Assembly (NCBI GenBank): GCA_019828545.1
Contig: JACVRA010000171.1
Coordinates: 186,001 to 250,000 of the forward strand
Reading direction: 5' to 3'
Origin: Paracamarosporium sp. OC-R06-R3
Taxonomy: Eukaryota > Ascomycota > Dothideomycetes > Pleosporales > Didymosphaeriaceae
Length of the DNA stretch: 64,000 nucleotides
In this document: one piece after another, positions 31,750 through 41,797 of the stretch
Layout of the letters: each line of letters starts with the position of its first letter
How positions within the stretch are numbered: position 1 is the stretch's first letter
Position numbers and translations under genes: made by a program
Notes under the pieces: generated by a model
Told to the model about the DNA's origin: nothing
The model's input: the letters and a program-made list of their open reading frames with translations, nothing else
Database searches by the model: none

Positions 31750-33954
31750 ATGAACCCTTCCAGTCCTCCCAAGGCTCGCCGCACACTCGTCGACGCCGAG
31801 ACCGCCGGTACACCTTCGCTCGAGGAATGGCCAGCTCTTTCGCCCGAAAATGTCGCTCCGCAAGACGCAGCAGGAAACCGGAACGCTGAGGCAACCAATG
31901 CTAAAGTTGAAATATATTCTCCCACTGAACCTGAGTTGTTGCAGGAGCAAGACGGGCTAACAGCTGGCGCCTCAAAGCAACTAATTACCGTGCTGCCGAC
32001 TACCCGCTACGAAGCAGAGTCGGATGAGTTGATCTCTTGTTCGTATTCTGAAGTGATGCCACAGGCACTTCCTAGTGTAGATTTTGCACTAGGTACGACT
32101 ACATACGCCCTTACAACACCCGACGATGATGCTCTGGAAAGTCCGCTCGCCAATAAAGTCACGTTTCCGCCGCGTGTCAGCTCCTTGCGAGCTTCTTTTT
32201 CTCTCCCTACCACATCTCAAACATCTCAAATACTTAAGGCCGCAGCTACGGCTGCATCTCACCGCCGAGAAGCTCAAAAAGGCCCCACAAAGTGGCCACT
32301 TCTAGACACAAGAGATTACAGCGCCTCTAATAACGTAGGACCGCAGTCAGACCCTGCTAGGACCAATCAACTTAGTGGCAGTGATAACAACACGGATAGC
32401 AGCCATGGTGTGTCCGAGCTTATTGATCCTTATACTACCGTCTCAGAGTGTGCTTCACCCGGTTCGGACTCGTTCTGGAGCCGGGCTGCTGGCTCGTCGA
32501 TCTACGACAATGAGCCGAGGATTGAAGAGCCTGGATACCGCATCAAACGCCTTTCTGGACACTCGTCGAAATCTGAACAGGGCCCGACGCTCAAGATCGC
32601 TGAAGATGCAGACGTTGTATTGCTGGGCAAGGATGTACCTCGTATCCCAAAAGTTCCAGTAAACAAATCAGAGTCAAATCGAGGCACACAAAGCCGTACC
32701 GCGTCGAGGTTGTCTGCTAGCGCCTCTAAGTCCATCACATCTTTGGCTGCCAACAGAAAAGCGAGCTACGGTACACCTATGACGGAATGTAGGGCCAGTC
32801 GACTTCCCATGCGTGCCACGTTGCGACAATCATCTGTTTCTCTTAAGAGCACACCTACCCAAAAGGGCAACATTACCATTCGAAAAAGTTGTCTCCAGGA
32901 AGTCCCTAAGCCGGCCACAAGCGCATCTGCCAGAACCCAACAACTCACTGCGCGGATGAGCCCTGTAACCACAAGCCGATCCAAGACAAGTCCTGTACCC
33001 GTTTGTGCAAGCCCCCGTGATCCTCGCGCTGAAGCCTCACCCAGCTATGCTAGATCCACATTAACATCTTTACGCAATACGAGTATGGTGGACGAGGGTG
33101 CCATCGTCCGGAAATTTGTAAATAGCCCCAGCCATCTTTTTGGTCGGAAGTCTCGGCGTCCTCAGATAGGTCTAAGCAAGGACGAGAAGACTTTCCACAG
33201 GGAAAACAAGAATGTCGGTGAGAAGAACGTCAAGTCGAAGCGGAGTTTCAGGGACATCCTACATCTGCGGGACAACAAGGAAAAGGCACCTTCTGTACCA
33301 GCAGTATCGAAGCACTCGTCGCTTATTGGGACGTTGGGGGGTGGATTTAGAAGGTCAACCAACCCCTCGAAGAACATTCAACAGACGAGCGAGAAGACAA
33401 AACGCCACGCAGAATTTCAGGGAGAGCGAGTTTTGCCTCAAACGCAAAATAATAACATGCCAGTAACGACATCCCCCAGCTCTACTTCAAATACTACCCG
33501 AATGCAGCATGACAACACACCGGTTGAGATGTCGCTCAATCCCGCACAAAACGCTGTAGCAACGACTACATCACACGCAGCGACCATCATCAACAACATT
33601 ATCACCCACGTGTCGCTGCTTCCAGGCACGTCTCCGGACCGTATGCGCGGCCTTGAGATCGCTGAGGTCTGTACAGTTCTGACCCGCCACACTCGTATGT
33701 CATAACGATTTGAACTAACGGTGCAATTTGAACAGTCTCTTCTCGCTGCCTTGGACGCTTGTAAAGAAGCACAAATCTCGGCCACCAAGGCACAGCAACA
33801 TGCTCGTCAAGCAGAATTGGATGCACAAAGGTCCGCCATTGAGCTAGAAAGGTTGTTCAAACTCTGTGAGGAAGATCTCGGCGAGGAAACCGTGCAGATC
33901 ATCAAAGGTTCGCTCAGAACTGCGTGGGTTTTACCCTCTGAACCGACTTCGTAG
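31750..33954 (+). CDS. Ser/Thr-rich protein with C-terminal coiled coil, unknown function
   Basis: A 711-residue protein with one proposed intron (33667-33735). I do not recognise a named domain. The first 640 residues are disordered, rich in Ser, Thr, Pro and Lys/Arg, with many potential phosphorylation sites (TPSLEEWPALSPE, SRKSRRP-like basic patches). The splice GAG/GTCTGT joins RMRGLEIAE to SLLAALDACKEAQISATKAQ, giving one continuous amphipathic helix of about 60 residues that is probably a coiled coil. An alternative donor 28 bases downstream breaks the frame of that helix. Its layout (long disordered region, terminal coiled coil) suggests a cytoskeletal or scaffold role, but no function can be claimed. 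Confidence 0.75.
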
Positions 33955-34603
33955 GCAATCGTGCGTTAGACGTCGAGCTCACACACGATGGATGTTGAGA
34001 TCATTGTTCAAGATGTTTTAGTCTCAGCTAAGCAGATCCCTCGAGGTTTGATTGATGAAAGAATATACCAAAAGCACACGAAGGCCCTAAAGAGTGCGGA
34101 ATCTAATTCGCATTCACCGCATCTAAGTAGATGGACGTAATGTTGTTCTGTCATATCGGAGCTGCACAAGCATCTACCGGGTTGAGAAAGCGAACACAAA
34201 CGCAAGTATTACAGAACAATTCAAATTGGGTACGAAATCTGGCGGAAGATGACTCCGTTAAAGCAGGTGATACCAAGCTGTATTCTCACCGATGCGCAAG
34301 GCGATTTTGAATGGATCATTTGGGTATTGATACATAACCTGAGTGCCGGTTGCATCTTGCATATCGTAACACTCTGAGCGCCCTGCCCAGTCCGATAGAA
34401 GTAATTATACAGTTCCAAGCCAATGCCGATTCCTGACCCAATAGCCCACCCAGCGCCGAACATGTGAAGCGGTGATTGTTCTTCCGATTCCATTCCCTCC
34501 TAACACTTTGTCCTCGTTTTCCGCCAACATCTTTCTCCTATCCTTCCCTTCCACCGTTATCTCTTCACCCGCGTAGCGTCCACCCCTGGAAGCAGGACTA
34601 TAT
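33955..34603. other. intergenic, convergent 3' ends
   Basis: Region between the Ser-rich gene (+) and TIM10 (-). A 90-codon frame on the minus strand (34221-34493) was considered and not accepted. Confidence 0.45.
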
Positions 34604-34972
34604 TTACATACCACCCCCGAACATGCCCCCACCCGCAGCCTTCCCTTGTGCCTCACCCTGCATCTTCTCGCTGACCTTGACATTGACCTCGAAAAACTTG
34701 GCAACGCAGCGGTCAAGACAGACGGATTCGCCCTTGTTGAGATCGGCTTCGCGGTATGAGGTGTCGATGCATTTCTTGCTGCAGGATTGGACTAGGCTAG
34801 ACCACCATAAAAAGTCAGCCGCGTGTCCTAGCTGGCATTGGAGGCGGGAAGATGATGGGGGAAGAGGAACGTACCGCGCGTACATGTCCGAGACCATGTC
34901 GATTTCTGCTTCTGCTTGGGCAATCTTTTGCTCGGAAGATAGCTGCGGTTGACGGCCGAAAAGGAAGGACAT
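34604..34972 (-). CDS. TIM10: mitochondrial intermembrane-space chaperone Tim10
   Basis: Small Tim protein of 96 residues with one intron (34797-34874). The N-terminus [20 protein letters not shown] and the twin CX3C motif (CSKKC and CLDRC, with [13 protein letters not shown] between them) are diagnostic of Tim10. The C-terminus ends in a Gly/Met run (GGGMFGGGM). Tim10 forms a hexamer with Tim9 that carries hydrophobic carrier precursors across the intermembrane space to the TIM22 complex. The acceptor at 34796 is chosen because it yields [13 protein letters not shown]; the next AG four bases on would break the frame. Confidence 0.95.
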   Translation of the reverse strand: MSFLFGRQPQLSSEQKIAQAEAEIDMVSDMYARYVPLPPSSSRLQCQLGHAADFLWWSSLVQSCSKKCIDTSYREADLNKGESVCLDRCVAKFFEVNVKVSEKMQGEAQGKAAGGGMFGGGM

Positions 34973-35692
34973 GTTGGCGGTATGTTTCTTTTCCAATGGC
35001 AAGTAGATGAGCTTGGGGTGGCGGGATGTAATATGTACGGTTTTGCAGCGATGGAAAGATGCTGGATGTGTGGATTGGAGAGGTCATAGGCAATGATGCG
35101 CGCGGAGAGAAATTAGGGGAGCTTGGGGATGGGAATGGTCCGTGCTCTCGAGGATTCAACAGTGTGAACGTACTTCGTAACATTGCCCTTTATCCGTGTT
35201 TGTCTAACCTTTGCTCAAAACTATAGTTACTACAACTGCAGAATATGTATACGCTGCTAATGGCTATGTTGAAATACACATTGTATCAAGTACGGTAGCC
35301 GAATGGTACCGTCAGCCAAGCTGAACTTACAAACCCTGAACTAGTGAATGGTGTTCATACGTCCTTTACAACTCTCCACAGATGGTTTAGAACTAATTCA
35401 ACAGGCAACCTTGGTGTTGACGCCATCGAAGTTTGACGGACGTGTGGAGTTGCTCCTCGAAGCTCTGTACCACCACCACTTTCGGCAAGCATGGGTCTCA
35501 CGCATTCTTTCCCAATAGCCGCTCGGCCTCGTGTCCAGCCTTGGGCCATGGCACTTCCCCTCACCAGATCCTTACTGCATACGACTCACATCACGACTGA
35601 CGATTATTACCGTATCATTCATCACGTAACAGAAACACAGACAATCAGACTGGAATATCGCGATCAAAGACGCAGGATCGTTTAGCGTCACG
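34973..35692. other. intergenic, divergent promoter region
   Basis: About 0.7 kb between TIM10 (-) and the secreted protein gene (+). Nothing recognised beyond the need for two promoters. Confidence 0.5.
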
Positions 35693-36757
35693 ATGCGGCG
35701 CAGGACATTGCTGGTCACACTGCTGCAGGGAATACTCGCTTCCGAGGTTGACATGGATCCATTATCGAACCTGAGACCTGGTAACATCACGGGCTTGATG
35801 TACTATTTGTATCGCTGGACAGGCTCGTACGCTTTCCTGCTACAACCTATGGCTTCAGCACTGAATGCCTTACAGATACTACAATGGCACTACAACAATC
35901 AGACTTCAACCGCAGGACTATTTCCAGGGCAATGAATGTGGCTCCTTGCCCCCAGGGCCGATTATTGTGTCCTACCACAACTCACTTTTAGCTGTGACGC
36001 AGACGAATGGGTATCTCATACAGGAGAACCACGATGCAGCGAATCCGCTGGCCTTCAGTCTCAAGTTTTGGAACGCAGGGCTGAACATTGTGCCATCTGG
36101 AAACTTGAAAGATGGTCCTGTCAAAGATATCCAAGAGATCAGCTCGGTCCAGTATGTTTCTGCATATGTCCTAAGCAACAAGTATTAGGATTGACTATCG
36201 ACAGGATGAACACAAAGGACAAACCAGATGATCCAACAGCCGCACCATTCTGGGACCTTGCTACATCCCACGACGCTGCTCTCACCTACTCCTTCACTGG
36301 GCACCGTAATTCAACCGCCCCACCGCAATCCCTGCGCTTCAACTATACCCAATGCGCATCTCCTTCGCTTGCCCTGTACAACGGCATGATCCTCGGAATA
36401 CATTCTCCCTTTACACCTAACATCAGCATCCCTACCGAGCCCAAAGTGAGTGGAAGGTTCAGCAATGGCAGTGCTGCGCTGGAGATCAAAGGTACCTATC
36501 AGGGTAAGTCTGTACAAGGCAGTGTTCTAGGGGGCAACGTGACGATCAGCTTCAATGGGACCATCGATGAGGCGAGAAGCGACCGGTTAGTGTCAAACAC
36601 GCATGGCTCGACGCCGGTTTGGCAATCGACGCTGGGATACGAGAAGACGTTGATGGGCGAAAGGCCTGAAATCCAGCTAGGCAATGGCAGGAAACTGGGA
36701 GTTGGGTGGAGTTGGGTGGTGGCAGTGGTAGGCGTGATGGGTCTCTGTGGCTTGTAA
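35693..36757 (+). CDS. secreted, probably GPI-anchored protein, unknown function
   Basis: A 320-residue protein in the model with introns at 35827-35875 and 36152-36204. The N-terminus (MRRRTLLVTLLQGILASEVD) looks like a signal peptide and the C-terminus ends in a hydrophobic tail (WSWVVAVVGVMGLCGL) without cytoplasmic residues, as in GPI-anchored proteins. Between them are many N-glycosylation sequons (NGTT, NYTQ, NISI, NGSA, NVTI, NGTI). Two cysteines near the N-terminus (NECGS) and one later (TQCAS) could form disulphides. I recognise no domain. The first intron joins WTGSYYNGTTT and is the least certain part. Likely a cell-surface or wall protein. Confidence 0.7.
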
Positions 36758-38196
36758 GAGCTTGGCGGGGTCCTACCTGGGGAGCTAGATGTGCATGTGA
36801 CTCAAATACAGCCCCGGGGGCACGATAGATGGAGCCATTGCCGAGTTGTAGAACACGGAGCAATGTCGGTTTGACTGTCCATTGCGAATGCAGCTTTTTT
36901 ACTGTCCGTGTGCAGGGAGACATGTTGAAAGCGTTTCCTTTGAGATTGACGTCGATATGCGAGTCCTAGCCACAGTCGTCTAGTGTTGCGAGTTGTGTCA
37001 ATCCTCTGTCGATCTTGACCCGTCGCACCCAGCAGCCTGGCAAAAGACGTACAGCGGTGCCTTGGAAGACGGAGGTGAGGCTCGGAGCGGACTCGGTGGA
37101 GACGGATTCTCGAGGGTTGTTGTGATGCATGCACGGACTCGTCGGTGCAGCGTCGGAGGCCCCTGAGGAGGACCTGTGGGCGAGGGACGAGAGCACAAGG
37201 GCGCGCATGCAGCGAGGGTTGCCAGGCATCGAGGACAGCAGCAGGTCGGCCACGGGCGCTCCACCACGTCACCTGGGGTGTAGAAGGGTGACGGCATGGC
37301 AGATGGTCCCTGGACGGACCCCACCGCTCCCGTGTGTGGCTGACGAGGCCTAAATATAACGTCTCGCGCGGCTGTGCCCCCAGGATGGACAAATGCTCTG
37401 CGCCAAGGTCAGCGTTGCCGTCACGCGAGGCGTCGTCTCAAAACAGGCTGGCTGCGAGCGTCTTCATCTTCTTCGCATGTCTCGCTGAGCTCGCATCTCT
37501 TTGCATCGCTCGTCCAGCCCTCCAGCCGTGCTCGACAGGACCAAGTGGGCAATCGCTGCCGCAGGGCCTAGTCGGCCGCCGTCCCGACGCTTCTCAGCCC
37601 AGCCAGCTCCACAAGACGGGGTCAGCACCGCACCAGCCAGCCGCAGCCCGTTTATTCCCCCATCTCCAGAACACGCCTTCTGTCCTCCGTCCTCTGCTCT
37701 CTGCTCTCTGCACTCGCTCCAGCCGCTCGCTCCCAGACTGCCCTCTCGACGCCCTCCAGCACCGTCCCCGTTTCAGGTCCCCCCCGGCATCCAGTCGCAC
37801 CCCCGACCCGCCTCACCCTCTGTTTCAGCGTCGCACGCTGCCATTGCCCATTCACCGCGCCGCCAGAGTACCGCGACGTGCCTCATTCCCGTCTCAGCCG
37901 CGCTCCCACGACGCCCATAGCATCGCGCCGCTCCCCCGCCACCAGTCGCCCGCTGCTCCTCCTGGCAAACGCCAGCGCATCCACTTAATCCACCCCAATC
38001 AGCCGTACGTCGGCTGTCCACGCCCGCCAAAATTTCTCACCACGAGGCACGAACTTCCCTCCTCGGAGGCCAGCCCCTCGATCGCAACTTCCACTACCCC
38101 CCACAGCCCCAGCCCTATCAGCCCCAGCCCGGCGGCTACCACCACCGCGAGGGCTTCCCCACCGAGCTCCCGCCCGTCGCGAGAAGGAAGCGCAGA
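36758..38196. other. GC-rich, low-complexity upstream region of UPF0658
   Basis: About 1.4 kb, rich in CCC/CCA/CAG runs from 37.4 kb on. Several long open frames on both strands reflect composition rather than genes. In the frame of the next gene, 37921-38196 is open and encodes a Pro/Gln/Tyr-rich stretch that may be its true N-terminus. Confidence 0.5.
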
Positions 38197-39334
38197 ATGT
38201 ACATCCCAAATACCAAGTGGACCTGGGCCTTTTTGTTGACGGCCATTACTCAGGCCGTCATCGCCCTTGTCCTCGAAGCGTACGCCTCTTCCATTTCCCT
38301 ATGCGACGCCGTTGCTGACCCATTTCCTGCAGTTATGTCTTCGCCCGGTTCCAGAATGCTCTCAAGGACAATGTCGACGACCACAACGAGTCGCGGACTA
38401 TCCCCACTTACCTTGCCGTCTTCATGTTCGGCTACATCTACCAAATTGCATTGGTTTACGATGCGCTCGCTCAAAAGAACACAATTCAGGTCATTGGACT
38501 GGTCATCTACAATCTTGGCATTCTCATTTACGCGGCCATCCAGTTTGATCAGATCGACGAAGCTATCGTTGAGCTGAAGAAGTTAGAAGGGCTCGATGAC
38601 TTGTTCGTGTGGACCGAGATCCGAGCTGAACTCATCACTCTTCCAATTTTGATGGCGGTAGCTACTATCGTCTTCGCCTTCGTTGCTTGGAAGCTTTACG
38701 ATGAGTTCGCGTGGACCATTTACAAGCACATCTCTGCGGATCTGCGCATGAAGAGGCGCTACCTCACCTACCAGGTACGCCTCACCCACCCAACCCTCAG
38801 ATACGCCGCAAACGTGCTAATCGACATGAACAGATTTACATTGCGCTGCTCAAGTTCGACTTTTTCTTCTTCCTTGCCTTCACTGTTCAGTTCCTCGTCG
38901 TTGTCGAAAACACATCCACGGTTGAACTGGGCCTAACAGCCGCCGCTCTCGTCATAACATTTATCCTGCTCTTCCTGGCCGCGTGGTGGGTCCGCCGCGA
39001 GTCCGTTGCTGGCATGATCGTCGTCATCATCATCTACTTCATTGCCATGGGCTACTTCCTCTTCAAGCTAGTTCGAATGTACGCTGCCGACGCGTCGCGT
39101 CTCGAGGACTACAAGCCTGCAAGGAAATCCTTGACAAGTTTTGCCGTTCTCACCATCTTGCTGCTTGTCATCACCATCATTACGGCGTGCATTTGCACGC
39201 ATAATTTCAACAAAGGACTGAAGCCATTTGTGAACGAGAAGAGCGTAGGGAGGGGCAGCGAAGGCAAGGGCTATGGAAACGAGATGCCCAGCTTGAGTGG
39301 GCCGGCGCCAGCGACGCGGATGGAGATTGACTAG
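38197..39334 (+). CDS. UPF0658 Golgi membrane protein (N-terminus uncertain)
   Basis: Multi-pass membrane protein of at least 341 residues with introns at 38280-38332 and 38775-38833. It matches the fungal UPF0658 family (Golgi location in fission yeast): MYIPNTKWTWAFLLTAI, then FMFGYIYQIALVYDALAQKN, WKLYDEFAWTIYKHISAD with LRMKRRYLTYQIYIALLKFD, and VRRESVAGMIVVIIIYF. About seven hydrophobic segments are visible. The cytosolic C-terminus is polar. Upstream of the ATG at 38197 the same frame continues open to 37921 with YPPQPQPYQPQPGGYHHRE then PPVARRKRR, a plausible family N-terminus. No ATG lies in that stretch, so the true start may be in an upstream exon. Molecular function unknown. Confidence 0.85.
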
Positions 39335-40021
39335 ACTACCAAAGATGAGGAGTTGGATTTGAATCGTTTACTTTGTTTTTGTTTACTATACCTTCAAAAT
39401 CGAAACGATCGGTTTGCGTTCTGCGAAGCATAGCTCCGGTCTGGTCTCGGATGAAAACGAGAGGCCGGCAGAGCGGATGGCGTTTAATTGGACAGGGGAC
39501 ACCAGGTAACTTTTGTATGGCTTTGGTCTGGGTAAAGGAGTTGGTCCCGAGCTGGAACACTGGTCGACTCCGAGGAGAAGAACCTGGAATTGGACCGACG
39601 CCTTCATATACCACTCATGTACTGCTTTTGGCTTCAGATCTGGTTCCGCACGGCCGTTGTATAAAATTCGTACTTGTTTTCATCCTAGTCTTGTAATTCT
39701 AGCGCTGTCGTCGTGTTCATGTCGCGGTAACTTGCTAACTAACTGCTGGATTGTGCTCTGAAGACGTGGTGAAATTTATGATGAGTGTGCGACACAAAGA
39801 ATCTACAACAAGCAAGACCTTATATCTATATTTTAAGCTTGCATCACCCACTAAATCATCGATCACAGGGTATCGTCCAAAAAGGCAGCCCAGCTATCCA
39901 CCCCGTTTGTATGCAACCGTGCGACCAACATGTGCGTCTATATGGTTCCCCCACTTGCGTTGATCCTTCGATCCAGTCCATTCTAATTCCAAATCGGTCT
40001 GCTGCGTAAGCCCAAAATACT
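39335..40021. other. intergenic, convergent 3' ends
   Basis: Region between UPF0658 (+) and the Mpv17-like gene (-). Nothing recognised. Confidence 0.5.
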
Positions 40022-41032
40022 TTAAATCGACTTCTTTTCGATCTTCCTCTCCGCCTTGTTCTCCGCCTCCTCGATTCTATCAATCGTACCCTCCTCGCTC
40101 CCACCACTCGAGTTCAAGTAGCTTAGATAGCAATTCCACCCTGCTGCAAGTCAACACTGTCGCTTAATCCTGCTGAAGGGGCCCAATGGCACACGTAGCT
40201 TGCCATGCCCCTCAAAGGCATCACTTACCCAACGCAACACAGTTCACAACAAGCACCCTGTGCTCCAGCGGCACAAACTTGAAGTTGACGGCCTGCACCC
40301 ACGGCCACAGCAAGAAGTTGTTCGTCATGCCTGGCACCCATGCCTTGCCCAGTTTCTCTTTCACGCTGCTGCCCTCGAAGTACGCCATCGAGGATAGGAA
40401 GCAGGTCATGTTGATGGGCGCGAAGACGAACTGGTCGGCGGCAACGCGCGCTGCAATCGTGCGGTTGGTCGTGGAGAGGGAGATGCGGTTTGCGAGGAAG
40501 GTGTACCATTTTGTTGCTGCGGGGCCGAAGATTGCTGCGGCAAGGGATCAGCGGGGAGTCATTGGGAAGGGGAGGGCTGTTCCGATGGTGGTTGCGATGA
40601 CTGCGGGGTTATGCGAGTGAGGGGACGAAAATAGGAGAGGTTGATGTGACGTACCGCCGCCGTACGCAAACATGCGTCCTGTCCTCGCAGGATCGTGTTT
40701 GTCCAAGCCCTTCTTCTCGACGGCTTGCTGGGCAATGACGTCGCCAGTCGCGAAGAGGACCTACACACGGCATTCGTCAGCGTTCGATCTTCGTACCCTT
40801 TTCTTGCGCTTCGTCTTATCTTAAATGGTTACGAAGGATGGTCGGCGTTGGTAGGGGGTAATGGAGAGGGTATATTGTGAAGAAACAGCAGAAAAGGGGC
40901 ACTTCGTACAGCCGTAGTAATGCTCTGTGTGAGCAGTGGTGCGCTCTTAAGCTTCGCTTGGTACCTATGTTCACAATCAGCAATCTCCACGTCTTGCTCC
41001 GTCTCTCGCGATAGTACGTACCAACGCAACAT
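40022..41032 (-). CDS. SYM1: Mpv17/PMP22 family protein (Sym1-like)
   Basis: Membrane protein of 198 residues with four introns (40965-41021, 40761-40909, 40535-40654, 40141-40228). Spliced, it reads [20 protein letters not shown] at the start, [60 protein letters not shown], then [16 protein letters not shown] and [18 protein letters not shown]. These are the Mpv17 motifs in order. Yeast Sym1 is an inner mitochondrial membrane protein needed for ethanol metabolism and heat-stress growth. The C-terminus is a charged tail ([14 protein letters not shown]) longer than in yeast. Two introns are long for this genome (149 and 120 nt). An upstream in-frame ATG at 41056 is possible, but MLRWYQAK fits the family start. 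Confidence 0.92.
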
Positions 41033-41797
41033 CTTCGCGACTTCTCTTCGTAGCACGTAGTAATTGCTCGTAAGGGATATATACAGGTTCCGAGGGCGAA
41101 CGCAATGTCACGGTAATGAGTGTGTTGTGTGGGAATGAAGAAAGACGCAGATGCAGGCTAGCTATGTGACGTCGGTGTGGACCCTGGTACGGGTGGGAGC
41201 TTGGGCCCTCCCGCGTGGGAGCCCCGTCAACAGCCATGGATTGCCACACCCACGTGTGGTCGCTCTCCACTTTCGAGACTAGGACATCGGAGGAGCTGTC
41301 AAATTCTTAGCACTCTTTAACGCAAGTGTATGATGGTTCCTGGGGAAATTCATCAGTCGTAGATCGCAATGGATTTCAAGACGAAAACACCCCATTCATA
41401 GGTTCCATTCAAGCATCTATACCCTCTGCCTGACCTCCATCTCCCCACACTCTCTGCTGACCCCACCAGCCGCGACTCCTAGTATGTTCTCACCAAAGAA
41501 TTGAATCACACAATAGAAATTACAACGTCTGCCAATGCCGCTATCCCTTCCCAGCCAAAAGATCCCCACAAGCTGAAACAGAACAAAACCCTCAAGCTGC
41601 AAGAACGCCGATCAGATGCAGTATTAGAACCCCATGTCGCTTCCACACGTATCCCAGACAAACACTGTTACTACACCAGCATTTTCGCATCTGCCGCGGC
41701 CGTACTCTCTGCTCCGGTAGCGATACGCCACACCGTACGCGTAGACAAACTATGTCGGCAAAAAATGACGATACTCAGCCCTTCACTCGTTGTTTCG
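41033..41797. other. intergenic
   Basis: About 0.76 kb upstream of the Mpv17-like gene and downstream of the kinase. Nothing recognised. Confidence 0.5.

Noticed and set aside
33690..33735. Alternative intron of the Ser-rich gene starting at GTATGT (33694)
   Set aside because: The donor is strong but the phase breaks the downstream coiled-coil frame; the donor at 33667 keeps the frame and a continuous helix.
34221..34493. A 90-codon minus-strand frame downstream of TIM10
   Set aside because: Its first 40 residues (MFGAGWAIGSGIGIGLELYN) look membrane-like, but the rest is unstructured, no family is recognised, and length is near chance.
36802..38239. Long open frames on both strands in the GC-rich region before UPF0658
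   Set aside because: Products are Pro/Ser/Arg-rich with no motif, frames overlap on both strands, and composition alone explains them. Only the UPF0658 frame itself has family support.
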